Positions 17,044 to 25,924 of a stretch of 64,000 nt of DNA are shown here, in pieces (position 1 is the first letter of the stretch; each line of letters starts with the position of its first letter). Both the position numbers and the translations under genes were made by a program. The stretch covers positions 62,001 to 126,000 of the forward strand of contig NZ_JNVM01000019.1 in assembly GCF_000722545.1 (NCBI RefSeq), in the 5' to 3' direction. Under the pieces are notes generated by a model. That model was not told the DNA's origin. It saw nothing but the letters and a program-made list of their open reading frames with translations, and made no database searches. The DNA is from Paenibacillus tyrphae. GTDB taxonomy: Bacteria > Bacillota > Bacilli > Paenibacillales > NBRC-103111.

Positions 17044-17082
17044 AGAAGCCCAAGAGCAGAGAAACTCTACTCTCGGGCTTCT
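17044..17082 (-). terminator. Riboswitch-associated intrinsic terminator
   Basis: AGAAGCCC pairs with GGGCTTCT, with further pairing inside (GAGCAGAG against CTCTACTC), then CTTTTTGTCTTTTTT on the minus strand. It stands between the aptamer and the gene it controls, as in known transcriptional OFF switches. Confidence 0.85.
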
Positions 17083-17119
17083 GTCACAGGAAATCACACA
17101 GGATGCAGAGGCACGATCG

Positions 17120-17275
17120 TCGTTCTCTCTCAATCCGCTTACGAGGTTAGCTGTCGGATTCGGGCTTGAGAGTGCCCTACCCTTGCACTTGCAAAACAAG
17201 CGCGAAAGGATTCACCCCATGAAACCGTCCTTCCTATCGGCGGTTTCGATTGGTTCCCCCGCTTCCCGGTTCGGG
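17120..17275 (-). promoter_or_regulatory. ydaO/yuaA-type c-di-AMP riboswitch (minus strand)
   Basis: Read on the minus strand the conserved blocks appear in order: GCGGGGGAACC, CATGGGGTGAATCC, GGGTAGGGCACTCTC and CCGAATCCGACAGCTAACC followed by TCGTAAGCG. These match the ydaO/yuaA aptamer, which binds cyclic di-AMP. A strong terminator follows before the coding start at 16982. Ends are approximate. Confidence 0.92.
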
Positions 17276-17313
17276 AATTCAGCGTTTGTTGGAATATCAA
17301 GTTGTTGACATGA

Positions 17314-17342
17314 ATCATACGCCGGTTGCGGCGCAAAGTAAA
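17314..17342 (-). promoter_or_regulatory. Sigma-A promoter of the minus-strand riboswitch transcript
   Basis: Minus strand TTTACT, 17 bases, TATGAT, about 40 bases upstream of the aptamer. Confidence 0.65.
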
Positions 17343-17568
17343 ATCCGAAACCGCACGCTATTTTTGATCTTTTCGCTTTTTTTCCATGTGGAAACGGATT
17401 CATATGGGTCCGGCATTGATTATCGATACAAAAGCTGCACGATTCGTCGCTTTTCATCATTTTCAAGAAAATCGAAGAAATACAGAGATTCATGCAGAAT
17501 AACGAAGATCGGCCTCACTTTTTTTCTTCCAAATATATCCTAAGGCCGAATATGCGCCGCGGCGTTTC
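17343..17568. other. Intergenic core between the divergent riboswitch promoters
   Basis: About 225 bases of lower GC content with no convincing coding frame and no ribosome site. It contains several T- and A-rich runs. I see no clear operator; it separates two back-to-back promoters. Confidence 0.5.
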
Positions 17569-17598
17569 TTTACACCGGCTAAATCGCAGGCGTATGAT
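17569..17598 (+). promoter_or_regulatory. Sigma-A promoter of the plus-strand riboswitch transcript
   Basis: TTTACA, 18 bases, TATGAT, about 45 bases before the aptamer. It shares GGCGTATGAT with the opposing promoter, so the two may have arisen by inversion duplication. Confidence 0.65.
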
Positions 17599-17644
17599 AC
17601 GACTCAAGTTGATTCGAAAATCCAATCACATCGCTTAATTTCCT

Positions 17645-17812
17645 TAACAGGAAAGCGGGGGAACCAAAACAAGCGATGAGGCGCACACCGAGAGCCGTGC
17701 CGCCCCATCACATTGGGGTGAATCTTGATCGCGCATGCCGCACATGCGCCAAGTAGGGCGACTCTCACCGCCCGAACCCGTCAGCTAACCTCGTCAGCGT
17801 AGTCGAGAGAGG
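17645..17812 (+). promoter_or_regulatory. ydaO/yuaA-type c-di-AMP riboswitch (plus strand)
   Basis: Conserved blocks in order: AAGCGGGGGAACC, CATTGGGGTGAATC, GTAGGGCGACTCTC and CCCGAACCCGTCAGCTAACC followed by TCGTCAGCG. These define the ydaO/yuaA aptamer for cyclic di-AMP. A hairpin at 17855-17894 may be the expression platform for the gene starting at 17939. Ends are approximate. Confidence 0.92.
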
Positions 17813-17854
17813 CATCGCTATTCACGCGCAAGACACGGCTTGTTTCCGTGCCTT

Positions 17855-17894
17855 AGAAGGCTGCAGCGGAGCTCTTCTACTCCCGCAGGCTTCT
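17855..17894 (+). terminator. Candidate riboswitch terminator
   Basis: AGAAGGCTGC pairs imperfectly with GCAGGCTTCT across 20 bases, followed by a weak TTTCGTATT tract, 45 bases before the start codon. Confidence 0.5.
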
Positions 17895-17938
17895 TTCGTA
17901 TTGCCTTCTCTCCTCATATCCCTTAGGAGGAGAAAACG

Positions 17939-18349
17939 ATGGAACAGGAACAGCAATATATTTTGGTATCCGCCCCCAACAAACCCGGCGAAGCGTTTAT
18001 CCGGCGGCTCAAATTCGGCAGCATTCCGTTTGCGGTCATCGTCAACAACAAAGCCGAACAGACCCGGCTGCAGGAGCTTGGGGTCGAGCGAATTGTGATG
18101 GTGGATACGAACGAGGAGAATACGTGGCTCATCCCCGAATGGCCAATCGGAAAAATATTTTTGTTCGAGAACAGCCTGACCCTGTGCTGCCGCTATATCC
18201 GCATATGCCGCCCTTGGACCTCGGAACCGCTGTATGTCATTACGCAATCGAACCATCCGCGCATGATTTATAAAGGACTCGGCGCCAACTACGTGATTCA
18301 TACGAACAGCGGCGAAGTATCCTTTCTGATCCATTCGGCGCACGAATAG
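17939..18349 (+). CDS. Uncharacterised protein under c-di-AMP riboswitch control, weakly TrkA-N-like
   Basis: 136 residues, soluble. The first half (YILVSAPNKPGEAFIRRLK, FAVIVNNKAEQTRLQELGVERIVMVDT) reads like a Rossmann beta-alpha-beta unit and recalls the TrkA-N/RCK nucleotide-binding domain of potassium channel subunits, but the glycine-rich loop is not canonical, so this is a weak guess. The second half has YVITQSNHPRMIYKGLGANYVIHTNSGEVSF. TAGGAGGAG eight bases before the ATG fixes the start. It is the only gene behind this c-di-AMP aptamer; ydaO/yuaA switches often control potassium uptake, which would fit. It ends one base before the convergent dioxygenase gene. Confidence 0.75.
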   Translation: MEQEQQYILVSAPNKPGEAFIRRLKFGSIPFAVIVNNKAEQTRLQELGVERIVMVDTNEENTWLIPEWPIGKIFLFENSLTLCCRYIRICRPWTSEPLYVITQSNHPRMIYKGLGANYVIHTNSGEVSFLIHSAHE

Positions 18350-18350
18350 G

Positions 18351-19121
18351 CTAACTGAACATCCACGCGCCTAGACTAAGCGTCCCGTACTGATACTTCT
18401 GGTACAGCAGCTTCGCCCGTCGGCTGCGGTCCGCCGTGCCCATCGCGATCAGCAGAGGCGCGAAGTGCTCTGCCGTCGGCACAGCCAAGGAAGCATGCGG
18501 CGCCCGCCGCTCATAATCGAACAAGGCATCCGAGTCCCACACCGTAATCCGGTCGTACAGCCAAGCGTCGAATTGCTTCGCCCACAGCTCGGCGGCATCG
18601 TCCTGCCAATGCAGCGTGCCGGGATGATGCACCGTCCCGCCGCTGCCGACGATCATGATCCCCTCGCTGCGCAGAGCTTGCAGTGCACGGCCGATCCGGT
18701 ACTGCTCTTCCGGCACCAGCAGCGGATTCACGGACAAATGGACGACGGGCACGTCCGCCGCGGGGTGCATAAGCGAGAGCAGTGTCCATACGCCGTGATC
18801 GAGTCCCCGGGTATCGTCCAGAGCGAAGGCGATCCCTTCGGCATAGAGCAGCCGCCCAATGCCCATGGCAAGCAGAATGTTCCCTTTCGCAGGGTACGAA
18901 ATGCCGTACAGCTTCTCCGGAAACCCGAAAAAATCGTGCAGCGTATCCGGTTCGGCCGCCGCACCGATCGTCTGGACTTCGCTTTCCCAATGGGCGCTGA
19001 ATACGACAATCCCTGCGGGCTTCGGCAGCTGCGCCCCGAGCGATCTCAAGAAACGGGAATAGCTATGCGGCTCCGTCACAAGTGTCGGCAGGCCATGAGC
19101 GAGAAAAAAGGACGGGTACAT
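18351..19121 (-). CDS. LigB/DODA-type extradiol ring-cleavage dioxygenase
   Basis: 256 residues. Family marks are FFLAHGLPTLV at the N-terminus (iron-ligand His), GIVVFSAHWES (second His), LDHGVWTLLSLMHP, VPVVHLSVNP, IVGSGGTVHHPG and HFAPLLIAMG. These proteins use non-haem iron or zinc to open catechol-type rings; YgiD and plant DODA are relatives and the physiological substrate in Bacillales is unknown. The ATG at 19121 gives the family's usual start, with AAGGAG 12 bases upstream; an ATG at 19151 is a longer alternative. It does not appear to belong to an operon. Confidence 0.88.
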   Translation of the reverse strand: MYPSFFLAHGLPTLVTEPHSYSRFLRSLGAQLPKPAGIVVFSAHWESEVQTIGAAAEPDTLHDFFGFPEKLYGISYPAKGNILLAMGIGRLLYAEGIAFALDDTRGLDHGVWTLLSLMHPAADVPVVHLSVNPLLVPEEQYRIGRALQALRSEGIMIVGSGGTVHHPGTLHWQDDAAELWAKQFDAWLYDRITVWDSDALFDYERRAPHASLAVPTAEHFAPLLIAMGTADRSRRAKLLYQKYQYGTLSLGAWMFS

Positions 19122-19192
19122 TCGCGCATCATTCTCCTTTTCGAGATCCATTATATCGTATTCATCCGCTGACGGAGAGGCACCAATCCACT

Positions 19193-19735
19193 TCAGCTCC
19201 AGAGCTCGATCCGGCTGGTCGATACGGCAATCGCCCCGGCGTTGAACAGAACGGGCAGCTCCTCCTTCTTTTCGACGAATCCGCCCAAAATGATATCGAG
19301 CCCCGTTTCATTTTTGATCAAATTCAATTTGGGATAAGAGAAGCTCGGTAAAATCTCGATATAGTCCGGCTTCACCTGAGCGGCCGAATTAATAATCGTG
19401 CGGATCGAGTGGGAGTCGATAATGAAGCCGCGCTGAATGGCGCTCAGCCCGTATTTTTTGGCGTGAAGCAGGCAGGATGTCCGGGTACTGATGATCCCGT
19501 CGATTTTAATCACCTTGGATAAAAAATGAATCGATGCCTCGTCGTCTTTAATCCCCTTCACCATCTCCAGGTGAAGGTATATTTTTTTGTTCGCTTGCTT
19601 GACCGCCCCTACGATGTTTTGTAATTGGATTAATTCTCCTTCCAGCAAAAAAATGACCTCGTGCGGCGAAGCGAGCGCCTTCTCCAATTCTTTGAATCCC
19701 CGGACAGCGGGAATCATGGTGTTCGGCTTCAACAT
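19193..19735 (-). CDS. glpP: GlpP, glycerol-3-phosphate-responsive antiterminator
   Basis: 180 residues matching the GlpP family: TMIPAVRGFKELEKAL, HEVIFLLEGELIQLQNIV, KKIYLHLEMVKGI, DGIISTRTSCLLHAKK, QRGFIIDSHSI, DYIEILPS and DIILGGFVEKKEEL. GlpP binds glpFK leader RNA in the presence of glycerol-3-phosphate and prevents termination; the matching terminator is visible upstream of glpF at 22303-22352. AAGGAGG lies five bases before the ATG at 19735. In B. subtilis glpP precedes glpFK; here it follows glpK, separated by a terminator hairpin, so it may partly autoregulate through read-through. Confidence 0.93.
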   Translation of the reverse strand: MLKPNTMIPAVRGFKELEKALASPHEVIFLLEGELIQLQNIVGAVKQANKKIYLHLEMVKGIKDDEASIHFLSKVIKIDGIISTRTSCLLHAKKYGLSAIQRGFIIDSHSIRTIINSAAQVKPDYIEILPSFSYPKLNLIKNETGLDIILGGFVEKKEELPVLFNAGAIAVSTSRIELWS

Positions 19736-19830
19736 AAAATCCTCCTTCGATAAAAATAGGCATTTTCTTCTAGCGCATACGTTTCGATCCTTTTTAACAT
19801 ACCCCGTCGGGAATCGGAAAACAAGCGAAA

Positions 19831-19873
19831 CCGTGCTGCCGCCCTTCTTCGGAAGAAGGGTACGACAGCACGG
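19831..19873 (-). terminator. Terminator between glpK and glpP
   Basis: CCGTGCTG pairs with CAGCACGG and, inside, CCCTTCTTC with GAAGAAGGG. On the minus strand it is followed by TTTCGCTTGTTTT. Confidence 0.8.
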
Positions 19874-19885
19874 CCCGGTCACTGC

Positions 19886-21388
<1,503 letters not shown>

Positions 21389-21440
21389 GATGATACCCTC
21401 CCGTATAGTTAAAATGTTGGATATACATGTAGCCTATGCG

Positions 21441-22151
21441 TCAGCTTCCGAAAACCGCATAATAAAATAGCGTTCCGAGCGAGCCGCCGACCAGCGGACC
21501 GACAATCGGAATCCAGGCATAGCCCCAGTCCGAAGAGCCCTTCTTCCCGAGCGGCAGCACCGCATGCGCGATGCGCGGACCCAGATCGCGGGCCGGATTC
21601 ATCGCATAGCCGGTCGTTCCTCCGAACGAAAGCCCGACGCCGACCAGCAGGAAACCAACGACAAACGGGTTCAAGCCGTCCGTAAATTTGTTAGCGCCAA
21701 TCGCCAAAATGCAGACAAACAGGATAAACGTAGCCAGCACTTCGCTGATCAGGTTCGCGAACGGGCTGCGGATGGCAGGTCCTGTCGCGAAAGTTCCGAG
21801 CTTCGCCCCGGTATCCTCGGTCGCTTTCCAGTGCGGCAAGTACTGCAGCCATACGAGACAAGCTCCCAGAAACGCCCCGATGAATTGCGCGGCAATGTAA
21901 GACGGAACCTTCTCCCAAGGGAATTGTCCGGCCATGGCCAGCCCGATGGTAAAGGCGGGATTCAAGTGCGCGCCGCTGATCCGGCCGACCACAAAAATCG
22001 CAATGGCAAGCGCGAGCCCCCAGCCCATCGCAATGACAATCCAGCCCGAGTTCTGCGCTTTGGATTTGTTCAGACTCACTCCGGCGCATACCCCATCGCC
22101 GAATAAAATTAAAAGCATCGTCCCCAGCAATTCCCCCATAAACGGAGTCAT
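21441..22151 (-). CDS. glpF: Glycerol uptake facilitator (aquaglyceroporin)
   Basis: 236 residues with six membrane spans and the two half-helix motifs of MIP channels: SGAHLNPAFTIG (NPA box 1) and YAMNPARDLGPR (NPA box 2, with the Asp of glycerol channels). It lets glycerol diffuse across the membrane for GlpK. AGGAGG seven bases before the ATG at 22151 fixes the start; a TTG frame from 22196 would run through the cre site. The long leader holds a terminator, a nine-codon mini-frame and a cre box. Confidence 0.96.
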   Translation of the reverse strand: MTPFMGELLGTMLLILFGDGVCAGVSLNKSKAQNSGWIVIAMGWGLALAIAIFVVGRISGAHLNPAFTIGLAMAGQFPWEKVPSYIAAQFIGAFLGACLVWLQYLPHWKATEDTGAKLGTFATGPAIRSPFANLISEVLATFILFVCILAIGANKFTDGLNPFVVGFLLVGVGLSFGGTTGYAMNPARDLGPRIAHAVLPLGKKGSSDWGYAWIPIVGPLVGGSLGTLFYYAVFGS

Positions 22152-22181
22152 CGGCCTACCTCCTGGCATTATGTTTTGTTT

Positions 22182-22195
22182 TGTAAACCCTTTCA
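22182..22195 (-). promoter_or_regulatory. cre-like catabolite repression site
   Basis: Minus strand TGAAAGGGTTTACA, one mismatch to the palindromic CcpA consensus TGAAAGCGTTTACA. Lying in the transcribed leader just before glpF, it would act as a roadblock. Confidence 0.65.
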
Positions 22196-22228
22196 AACAT
22201 GTGCTTTAAAGAAAGACTTCCCCACTTA

Positions 22229-22245
22229 ATTGATCATAGATCAAT
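22229..22245. repeat. 17-base palindrome in the glpF leader
   Basis: ATTGATC-ATA-GATCAAT, overlapping the stop codon of the nine-codon mini-frame. It could form a small RNA hairpin or bind a regulator. Confidence 0.5.
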
Positions 22246-22270
22246 ATGTTTTGCACCCGAGCCCTTGCAT
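22241..22270 (-). CDS. Possible nine-residue leader peptide in the glpF 5' region
   Basis: ATG to TGA encoding MQGLGCKTY, preceded by an excellent ribosome site (AAGGAGG, eight bases spacing). It lies after the GlpP-type terminator and 89 bases before glpF, so it would be translated only in read-through transcripts. Nothing in the peptide points to a function; the ribosome site could also be a decoy or an mRNA stabiliser. Confidence 0.35.
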   Translation of the reverse strand: MQGLGCKTY

Positions 22271-22302
22271 GAAGAGCCCCTCCTTTCCAGGATAAGACAA
22301 AA

Positions 22303-22352
22303 AACAGCCATGATCCGAAATGTGGAAAGCTCCACTTTGGACGATGGCTGTT
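22303..22352 (-). terminator. GlpP-controlled leader terminator of glpFK
   Basis: AACAGCCAT pairs with ATGGCTGTT, with an inner stem GTGGA/TCCAC, followed on the minus strand by TGTTTTTTGTC. In B. subtilis the same arrangement upstream of glpF is the target of GlpP antitermination; glpP is present here. Confidence 0.88.
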
Positions 22353-22391
22353 CTCATCTTCTCACAGCAAAACTGTTTACTTGTGATTTTC

Positions 22392-22420
22392 ATTATAGTA
22401 TATGCGCATCGTTTCGTAAA
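22392..22420 (-). promoter_or_regulatory. Sigma-A promoter of glpFK
   Basis: Minus strand TTTACG, 17 bases, TATAAT, about 35 bases upstream of the leader terminator. Confidence 0.7.
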
Positions 22421-22569
22421 CCCTGTATCCCCCAAATTCCAATTATTTGAATGATACGCCAATTGCATCCTAGACCATCCGTATCTTGTTAAAGAAAATC
22501 GGTTGTTACCGTTATCCTCCGTGTTTGTGATACGATAGATTGCAAAAGAAGCAGGACAGGAGGCATGAC

Positions 22570-23169
22570 ATGCGCAAGCTCGTATTTTTCCTGGGTCCCG
22601 CCGGCGCGGGCAAGACGACCTTGGCCAAAGCCTTGGTCCGCAGACGCCATGCGGCTTTGTTTGATATGGACACCTTATCCCGGCCCGCATCGGAGGCGAT
22701 TATGACCCTCTCCGGGCTTGACCCGAATGACCGCGATTCCGACGTTTACAAAATACGCTGCCGGGATCTGGGCTACCGCATCACGATGGACGCCGCCCTG
22801 GAAAACGTGGACCTCGGCATGAATGCCTTCGTCATCGGCCCGTTTACCCGTGAGCTCGAAGATCCGGTATGGCCGGAGAAGGAACTGCTGCGGATCGGCG
22901 CGTCGCTGCGCGATGTGGACGTCAAAGCGATCCTCGTATCGCTTCCCGGCGAAGAGCATTACCGCGAGCGCATTCGAGGTCGAGGCTTGGCCCTGGATGC
23001 ATGGAAGCTGGAGAACTGGAGCGATTTCAGCCGCTCCCTTGCGGTTCGGGAAATCCGCTGGAAGCTGCCGGCCTCATCGATTCTCTCGTTCGATAACGCG
23101 GGCCCCCTCTCGGAAGAGAAGCTGCGGCAGGTCGAGCGATTTATTTACGGCGACGAATCGGAAGACTAA
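22570..23169 (+). CDS. P-loop kinase/ATPase (AAA_33-like)
   Basis: 199 residues. The N-terminus KLVFFLGPAGAGKTTLAKALV is a Walker A loop of the small-molecule kinase or zeta-toxin-like class, followed by LFDMDTLSRPA (acidic DxD) and KAILVSLPGEEHYRERIRGRGLALDAWK, a lid-like arginine region. It probably phosphorylates a small molecule; the substrate is unknown. AGGAGG six bases before the ATG at 22570 fixes the start. Single gene between glpF and trxA, ending at a shared bidirectional terminator. No antitoxin partner is visible. Confidence 0.8.
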   Translation: MRKLVFFLGPAGAGKTTLAKALVRRRHAALFDMDTLSRPASEAIMTLSGLDPNDRDSDVYKIRCRDLGYRITMDAALENVDLGMNAFVIGPFTRELEDPVWPEKELLRIGASLRDVDVKAILVSLPGEEHYRERIRGRGLALDAWKLENWSDFSRSLAVREIRWKLPASSILSFDNAGPLSEEKLRQVERFIYGDESED

Positions 23170-23190
23170 AGCGCAGCGCTAGCCTAAAGC

Positions 23191-23222
23191 AAAAGGCCCC
23201 TCATTTCCGAAGGGGCCTTTTT
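23191..23222. terminator. Bidirectional terminator
   Basis: AAAAGGCCCCT and AGGGGCCTTTT pair across nine bases, with T-runs in both directions; it serves the kinase gene and trxA. Confidence 0.9.
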
Positions 23223-23232
23223 ATCGCTATCA

Positions 23233-23547
23233 TTACAGCTGCGCTTGTACCCAAGCTTCCAGCTCCGTCAGCGGACGGAGACCTACTTGCGTACCGACCT
23301 CGACGCCGTTTTTGAACAGCTTCAGCGTCGGAATGCTCATCACGCCGTATTGTCCGGCCGTTTCCGGATTGTCGTCTACGTTTACCTTCGCGATCTTCAA
23401 TGTATCGCCGAGCTTGCCATTCAGTTCTTCAAGTACCGGGGCGATCATTTTGCAGGGGCCGCACCAAGGCGCCCAGAAATCGACCAGCACGACACCTTCT
23501 TGGATCGCATCCTTAAATTCCGCATCTTTCACATTGACAATAGCCAT
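23233..23547 (-). CDS. trxA: Thioredoxin
   Basis: 104 residues, the usual size, with the redox site VDFWAPWCGPCKMIAPVLEEL and cis-proline YGVMSIPTLKLFKNG. It reduces protein disulfides in the cytoplasm using electrons from thioredoxin reductase. AAGGAG eight bases before the ATG at 23547 favours this start over an upstream GTG-type codon. It is followed by a strong terminator and preceded by an IDEAL-domain gene 30 bases away, possibly in one transcript. Confidence 0.97.
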   Translation of the reverse strand: MAIVNVKDAEFKDAIQEGVVLVDFWAPWCGPCKMIAPVLEELNGKLGDTLKIAKVNVDDNPETAGQYGVMSIPTLKLFKNGVEVGTQVGLRPLTELEAWVQAQL

Positions 23548-23577
23548 CTCAACCACTCCTTAGTTTAATTTTTAAGT

Positions 23578-23997
23578 TTAACGCAGGTTTTCCAGATTGA
23601 ATCTGAACGGAAACCGGGAAGCCGGAGCCTTCCACCCGCTCGGTCCGGGAGGACTCGGCTTCCGCTCTCCCGCCGCTTGCGCGGACGCCGAGGGCAGCAT
23701 GGCGCTCAATTCTTCAAACCATGCCTGATCCCGGGTTTGCAGCGCCAGCTCGATCAAATCGTGCAGCGCCGCTTCATCCGCGGACAGCCCGTCGGGCTCG
23801 GGCAGCCGGGTTACTTTCGACTGCCGGGCCTCCGTCACAAAGCCTACCGCTTCGGTGCGGTCGCATTGCGTAATCCGAACCCGCAGCGCGCCATTTCCGT
23901 CCGTCCATTCGACATATCCGATAAACCTTTCGTCCTTCCAGGAAGTCCCGCTAACCCAATCGCCTTCCCGAATCAGCCCATGATTTGCAGCCGCCAT
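23578..23997 (-). CDS. IDEAL-domain hypothetical protein
   Basis: 139 residues. The N-terminal half (REGDWVSGTSWKDERFIGYVEW) looks like a small beta-barrel fold; residues ~75-105 (ALHDLIELALQTRDQAWFEELS) match the short IDEAL helix-pair domain seen in several Bacillales proteins such as ComK-interacting and YpiB-type proteins. The C-terminus is Pro/Ser-rich. GGGAGG precedes the ATG at 23997. The function is unknown; IDEAL domains are thought to mediate protein contacts. Confidence 0.7.
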   Translation of the reverse strand: MAAANHGLIREGDWVSGTSWKDERFIGYVEWTDGNGALRVRITQCDRTEAVGFVTEARQSKVTRLPEPDGLSADEAALHDLIELALQTRDQAWFEELSAMLPSASAQAAGERKPSPPGPSGWKAPASRFPFRFNLENLR

Positions 23998-24088
23998 GTT
24001 GATCACCCTCCCTTTTTAACACCATTAAACGGTTATGAAGTCTCTGAAACGACTGAAACTATTTTGATAACAGTTGCGTTAAAAAAAA

Positions 24089-24520
24089 TTAGCTCTTTCT
24101 CTGCTGCTTCGCGAGGACGCGTTCCAGTACGTCTTGAATCGTCAGCCGCTGGAGGTACATTAGCATCTGCTCCTCTGCTTCCGTGAATATATGATCCATC
24201 ACCTCGGTCATATTGCACGCGACGAGGCAGTCTTCCTCCACATTCCCCGAGCACCAGGACGGCTTGATCGAACCGAACGACGTGGCGCGGTAAATCTCGG
24301 CAAGCGTGACCTCGTCCGGACGGCAGTTTAACGCAAATCCTCCGCCGCTGCCTTCCTTGGTCGTCACGTACCCCTGCTTGCGCAGACAGCCCATCACCTT
24401 GCGTACACGGGCCGGATGCGTATCCACATTGTGGGCGATCATATCGCTGGTGGCCATATGATCCGGCCGATAGGCGAGCAGCACGAGGCTGTGGACGGCA
24501 ATCGTAAATTCGCTGTTCAC
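24089..24520 (-). CDS. Rrf2-family transcriptional regulator (YwnA-like)
   Basis: 143 residues with an N-terminal winged helix (FTIAVHSLVLLAYRPDHMATSDMIA, then HPARVRKVMGCLRKQGYVTTKEGSGGGFAL) and the Rrf2 signature DEVTLAEIYRAT. Three cysteines occur in the effector region (PSWCSGNVEEDCLVACN), close to but not exactly the Cys spacing of iron-sulfur Rrf2 regulators, so redox or metal sensing is possible. Start is GTG at 24520 behind GGGAG. It is preceded by a small intergenic gap rather than by a target gene; its regulon is unknown. Confidence 0.88.
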   Translation of the reverse strand: MNSEFTIAVHSLVLLAYRPDHMATSDMIAHNVDTHPARVRKVMGCLRKQGYVTTKEGSGGGFALNCRPDEVTLAEIYRATSFGSIKPSWCSGNVEEDCLVACNMTEVMDHIFTEAEEQMLMYLQRLTIQDVLERVLAKQQRKS

Positions 24521-24612
24521 CGGGCGGCTCCCTTCTCTCCGTTCGCTTACTGTAATTATAATAATAACAGTTACTTTTGTCAAATCCGCTTATGCCCCGT
24601 TCTGAACGACAA

Positions 24613-24650
24613 AACAGAGCCGTCCCATCATCCCGAGAGCCGGCTCTGTT
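24613..24650 (-). terminator. Terminator behind the glutamine-rich gene
   Basis: AACAGAGCCG pairs with CGGCTCTGTT; on the minus strand TTTTGTCGTT follows. Confidence 0.75.
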
Positions 24651-24664
24651 CCGCATTTGCCCAA

Positions 24665-24991
24665 TTATTGATAGAAGTTGCTGCGGGCGAAGTTTTGATT
24701 TTGCTGTGCTTGAAAGCTCGCCTGATTCAAGTGTACGAGCGTCTGCTCCAGCTGATTGCAGATTTGCGCCATTTGCTGCATTTGCTGTACTGCCGTCTGG
24801 TGGCCTTGCAGCGCCGTTTGGATCACTTGCACCGCATGCTGCTCGCGCTGCGACAAAATTTGCAGCTGCTGCGCATTTTGCTGCTCTTGCTGGAGCAGCT
24901 GCTGATAATTCGCGCTCGCTTGATCCGTTTGCTGGATCAATTGTTGAATCATTTGCTGGCAATGGTTCAATTGCTGAGTAGCGTTGAACAT
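24665..24991 (-). CDS. Small glutamine-rich coiled-coil protein
   Basis: 108 residues, about 37 of them glutamine, with hydrophobics spaced as in a long amphipathic helix (CQQMIQQLIQQTDQ, QQMQQMAQICNQLEQTL). No signal peptide. Two cysteines. AAGGAGG lies 11 bases before the ATG, and a good terminator follows, so it is a genuine gene. I do not recognise a named family; Gln-rich helical proteins of this size occur among spore-coat or spore-associated proteins of Bacillales, which is a guess. Confidence 0.8.
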   Translation of the reverse strand: MFNATQQLNHCQQMIQQLIQQTDQASANYQQLLQQEQQNAQQLQILSQREQHAVQVIQTALQGHQTAVQQMQQMAQICNQLEQTLVHLNQASFQAQQNQNFARSNFYQ

Positions 24992-25120
24992 GGACGAAAT
25001 TCCTCCTTGGCATGCTTTCTGGAAATCGTTGGCTTCTCATTTAGCCCATTTTAGTATGCATGCTCCCTTTCGTCCTTATTCATCCCTACGCAAAAAATTT
25101 TTTGCCGCTCCCAACCTCGC

Positions 25121-25924
25121 TTACAGCGTCCATTCCTCCGACAACTGTACGTACAGCTCGATCAAAAAAGCCGTCGATTGGGCCACATACAGCTCCCGTT
25201 CCAGCTCCAGCTTGGTTCCGAGCCGCTCGGCTACCTGCCAGGAGAGCTCCTCGCGCTTGAACTTATCCAGCGAGGGAAGGCGTTCCACGAACGTGGACAG
25301 CAGCAGCCAATCCTCCCGCTCGATCCGCTTGCGGAACGCTTCGGACAGCTTCAGCTCATACGTCAGGCGAATGCGATTCTTGTCCAGCCACTTCTGAGTC
25401 CGCTTGCGAAGAGCAAGCCGCTCATGCTGCATATCCCGGATGACGAGCGTGCCTGCGGCCAGGTCGCCGATCCGTTTGTCCATCGGATGGAAGAACATCC
25501 ACAGCATGCCGACAAAGTAAAAGGATGGCAGGAAATCGATCAGCCGGAAAAAATTGCGGATGATGGCCGACAACAGCGTTACCGGCTGGCCGTTCTCTTG
25601 AATGACGCGCAGGCCCAGCCATTTTTTGCCGAACGTATGCCCGCCCATATAATATTCTGCCAACGCGTAGTAGCCGCCGATTAATAAAAAGCTGAGCACG
25701 ATCAGGAAAGCAGCGGCATATTCCCCAAGCGCATCGTCCAAGCCGATGTCCAGCAGCATCAGGATCAAACCGATCAGCAGGCTGATTGCCCCGAAAGCTG
25801 CCAGCAGCAGTAGATTGTCTATAAGCTGAGCGGCCGTCCGGCTGCCGATGCCCGCCGTCCGAAACTGGAGCCGGACATGCTCCGGCGTCACGATTGACGC
25901 TTCCCTGATATGAACTTCGTTCAT
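25121..25924 (-). CDS. RDD-family membrane protein
   Basis: 267 residues. The RDD domain spans residues ~20-170: RTAGIGSRTAAQLIDNLLLLAAFGAIS, two long membrane segments (LLIGLILMLLDIG and AAAFLIVLSFLLIGGYYAL), GHTFGKKWLGLRVIQENG and MDKRIGDLAAGTLVI. The C-terminal ~90 residues are soluble and charged. AGGAGG nine bases before the ATG at 25924 sets the start. The RDD function is unsettled (some act in sodium or small-molecule transport). It is divergent from a SpoIIM-like membrane protein; both neighbour the MoxR/DUF58 operon, an association known in other bacteria. Confidence 0.88.
   Translation of the reverse strand: MNEVHIREASIVTPEHVRLQFRTAGIGSRTAAQLIDNLLLLAAFGAISLLIGLILMLLDIGLDDALGEYAAAFLIVLSFLLIGGYYALAEYYMGGHTFGKKWLGLRVIQENGQPVTLLSAIIRNFFRLIDFLPSFYFVGMLWMFFHPMDKRIGDLAAGTLVIRDMQHERLALRKRTQKWLDKNRIRLTYELKLSEAFRKRIEREDWLLLSTFVERLPSLDKFKREELSWQVAERLGTKLELERELYVAQSTAFLIELYVQLSEEWTL

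Noticed and set aside
17212..17493. 93-codon minus-strand frame across the riboswitch promoter region
   Set aside because: It runs through the promoter and aptamer of the minus-strand c-di-AMP switch and has no ribosome site.
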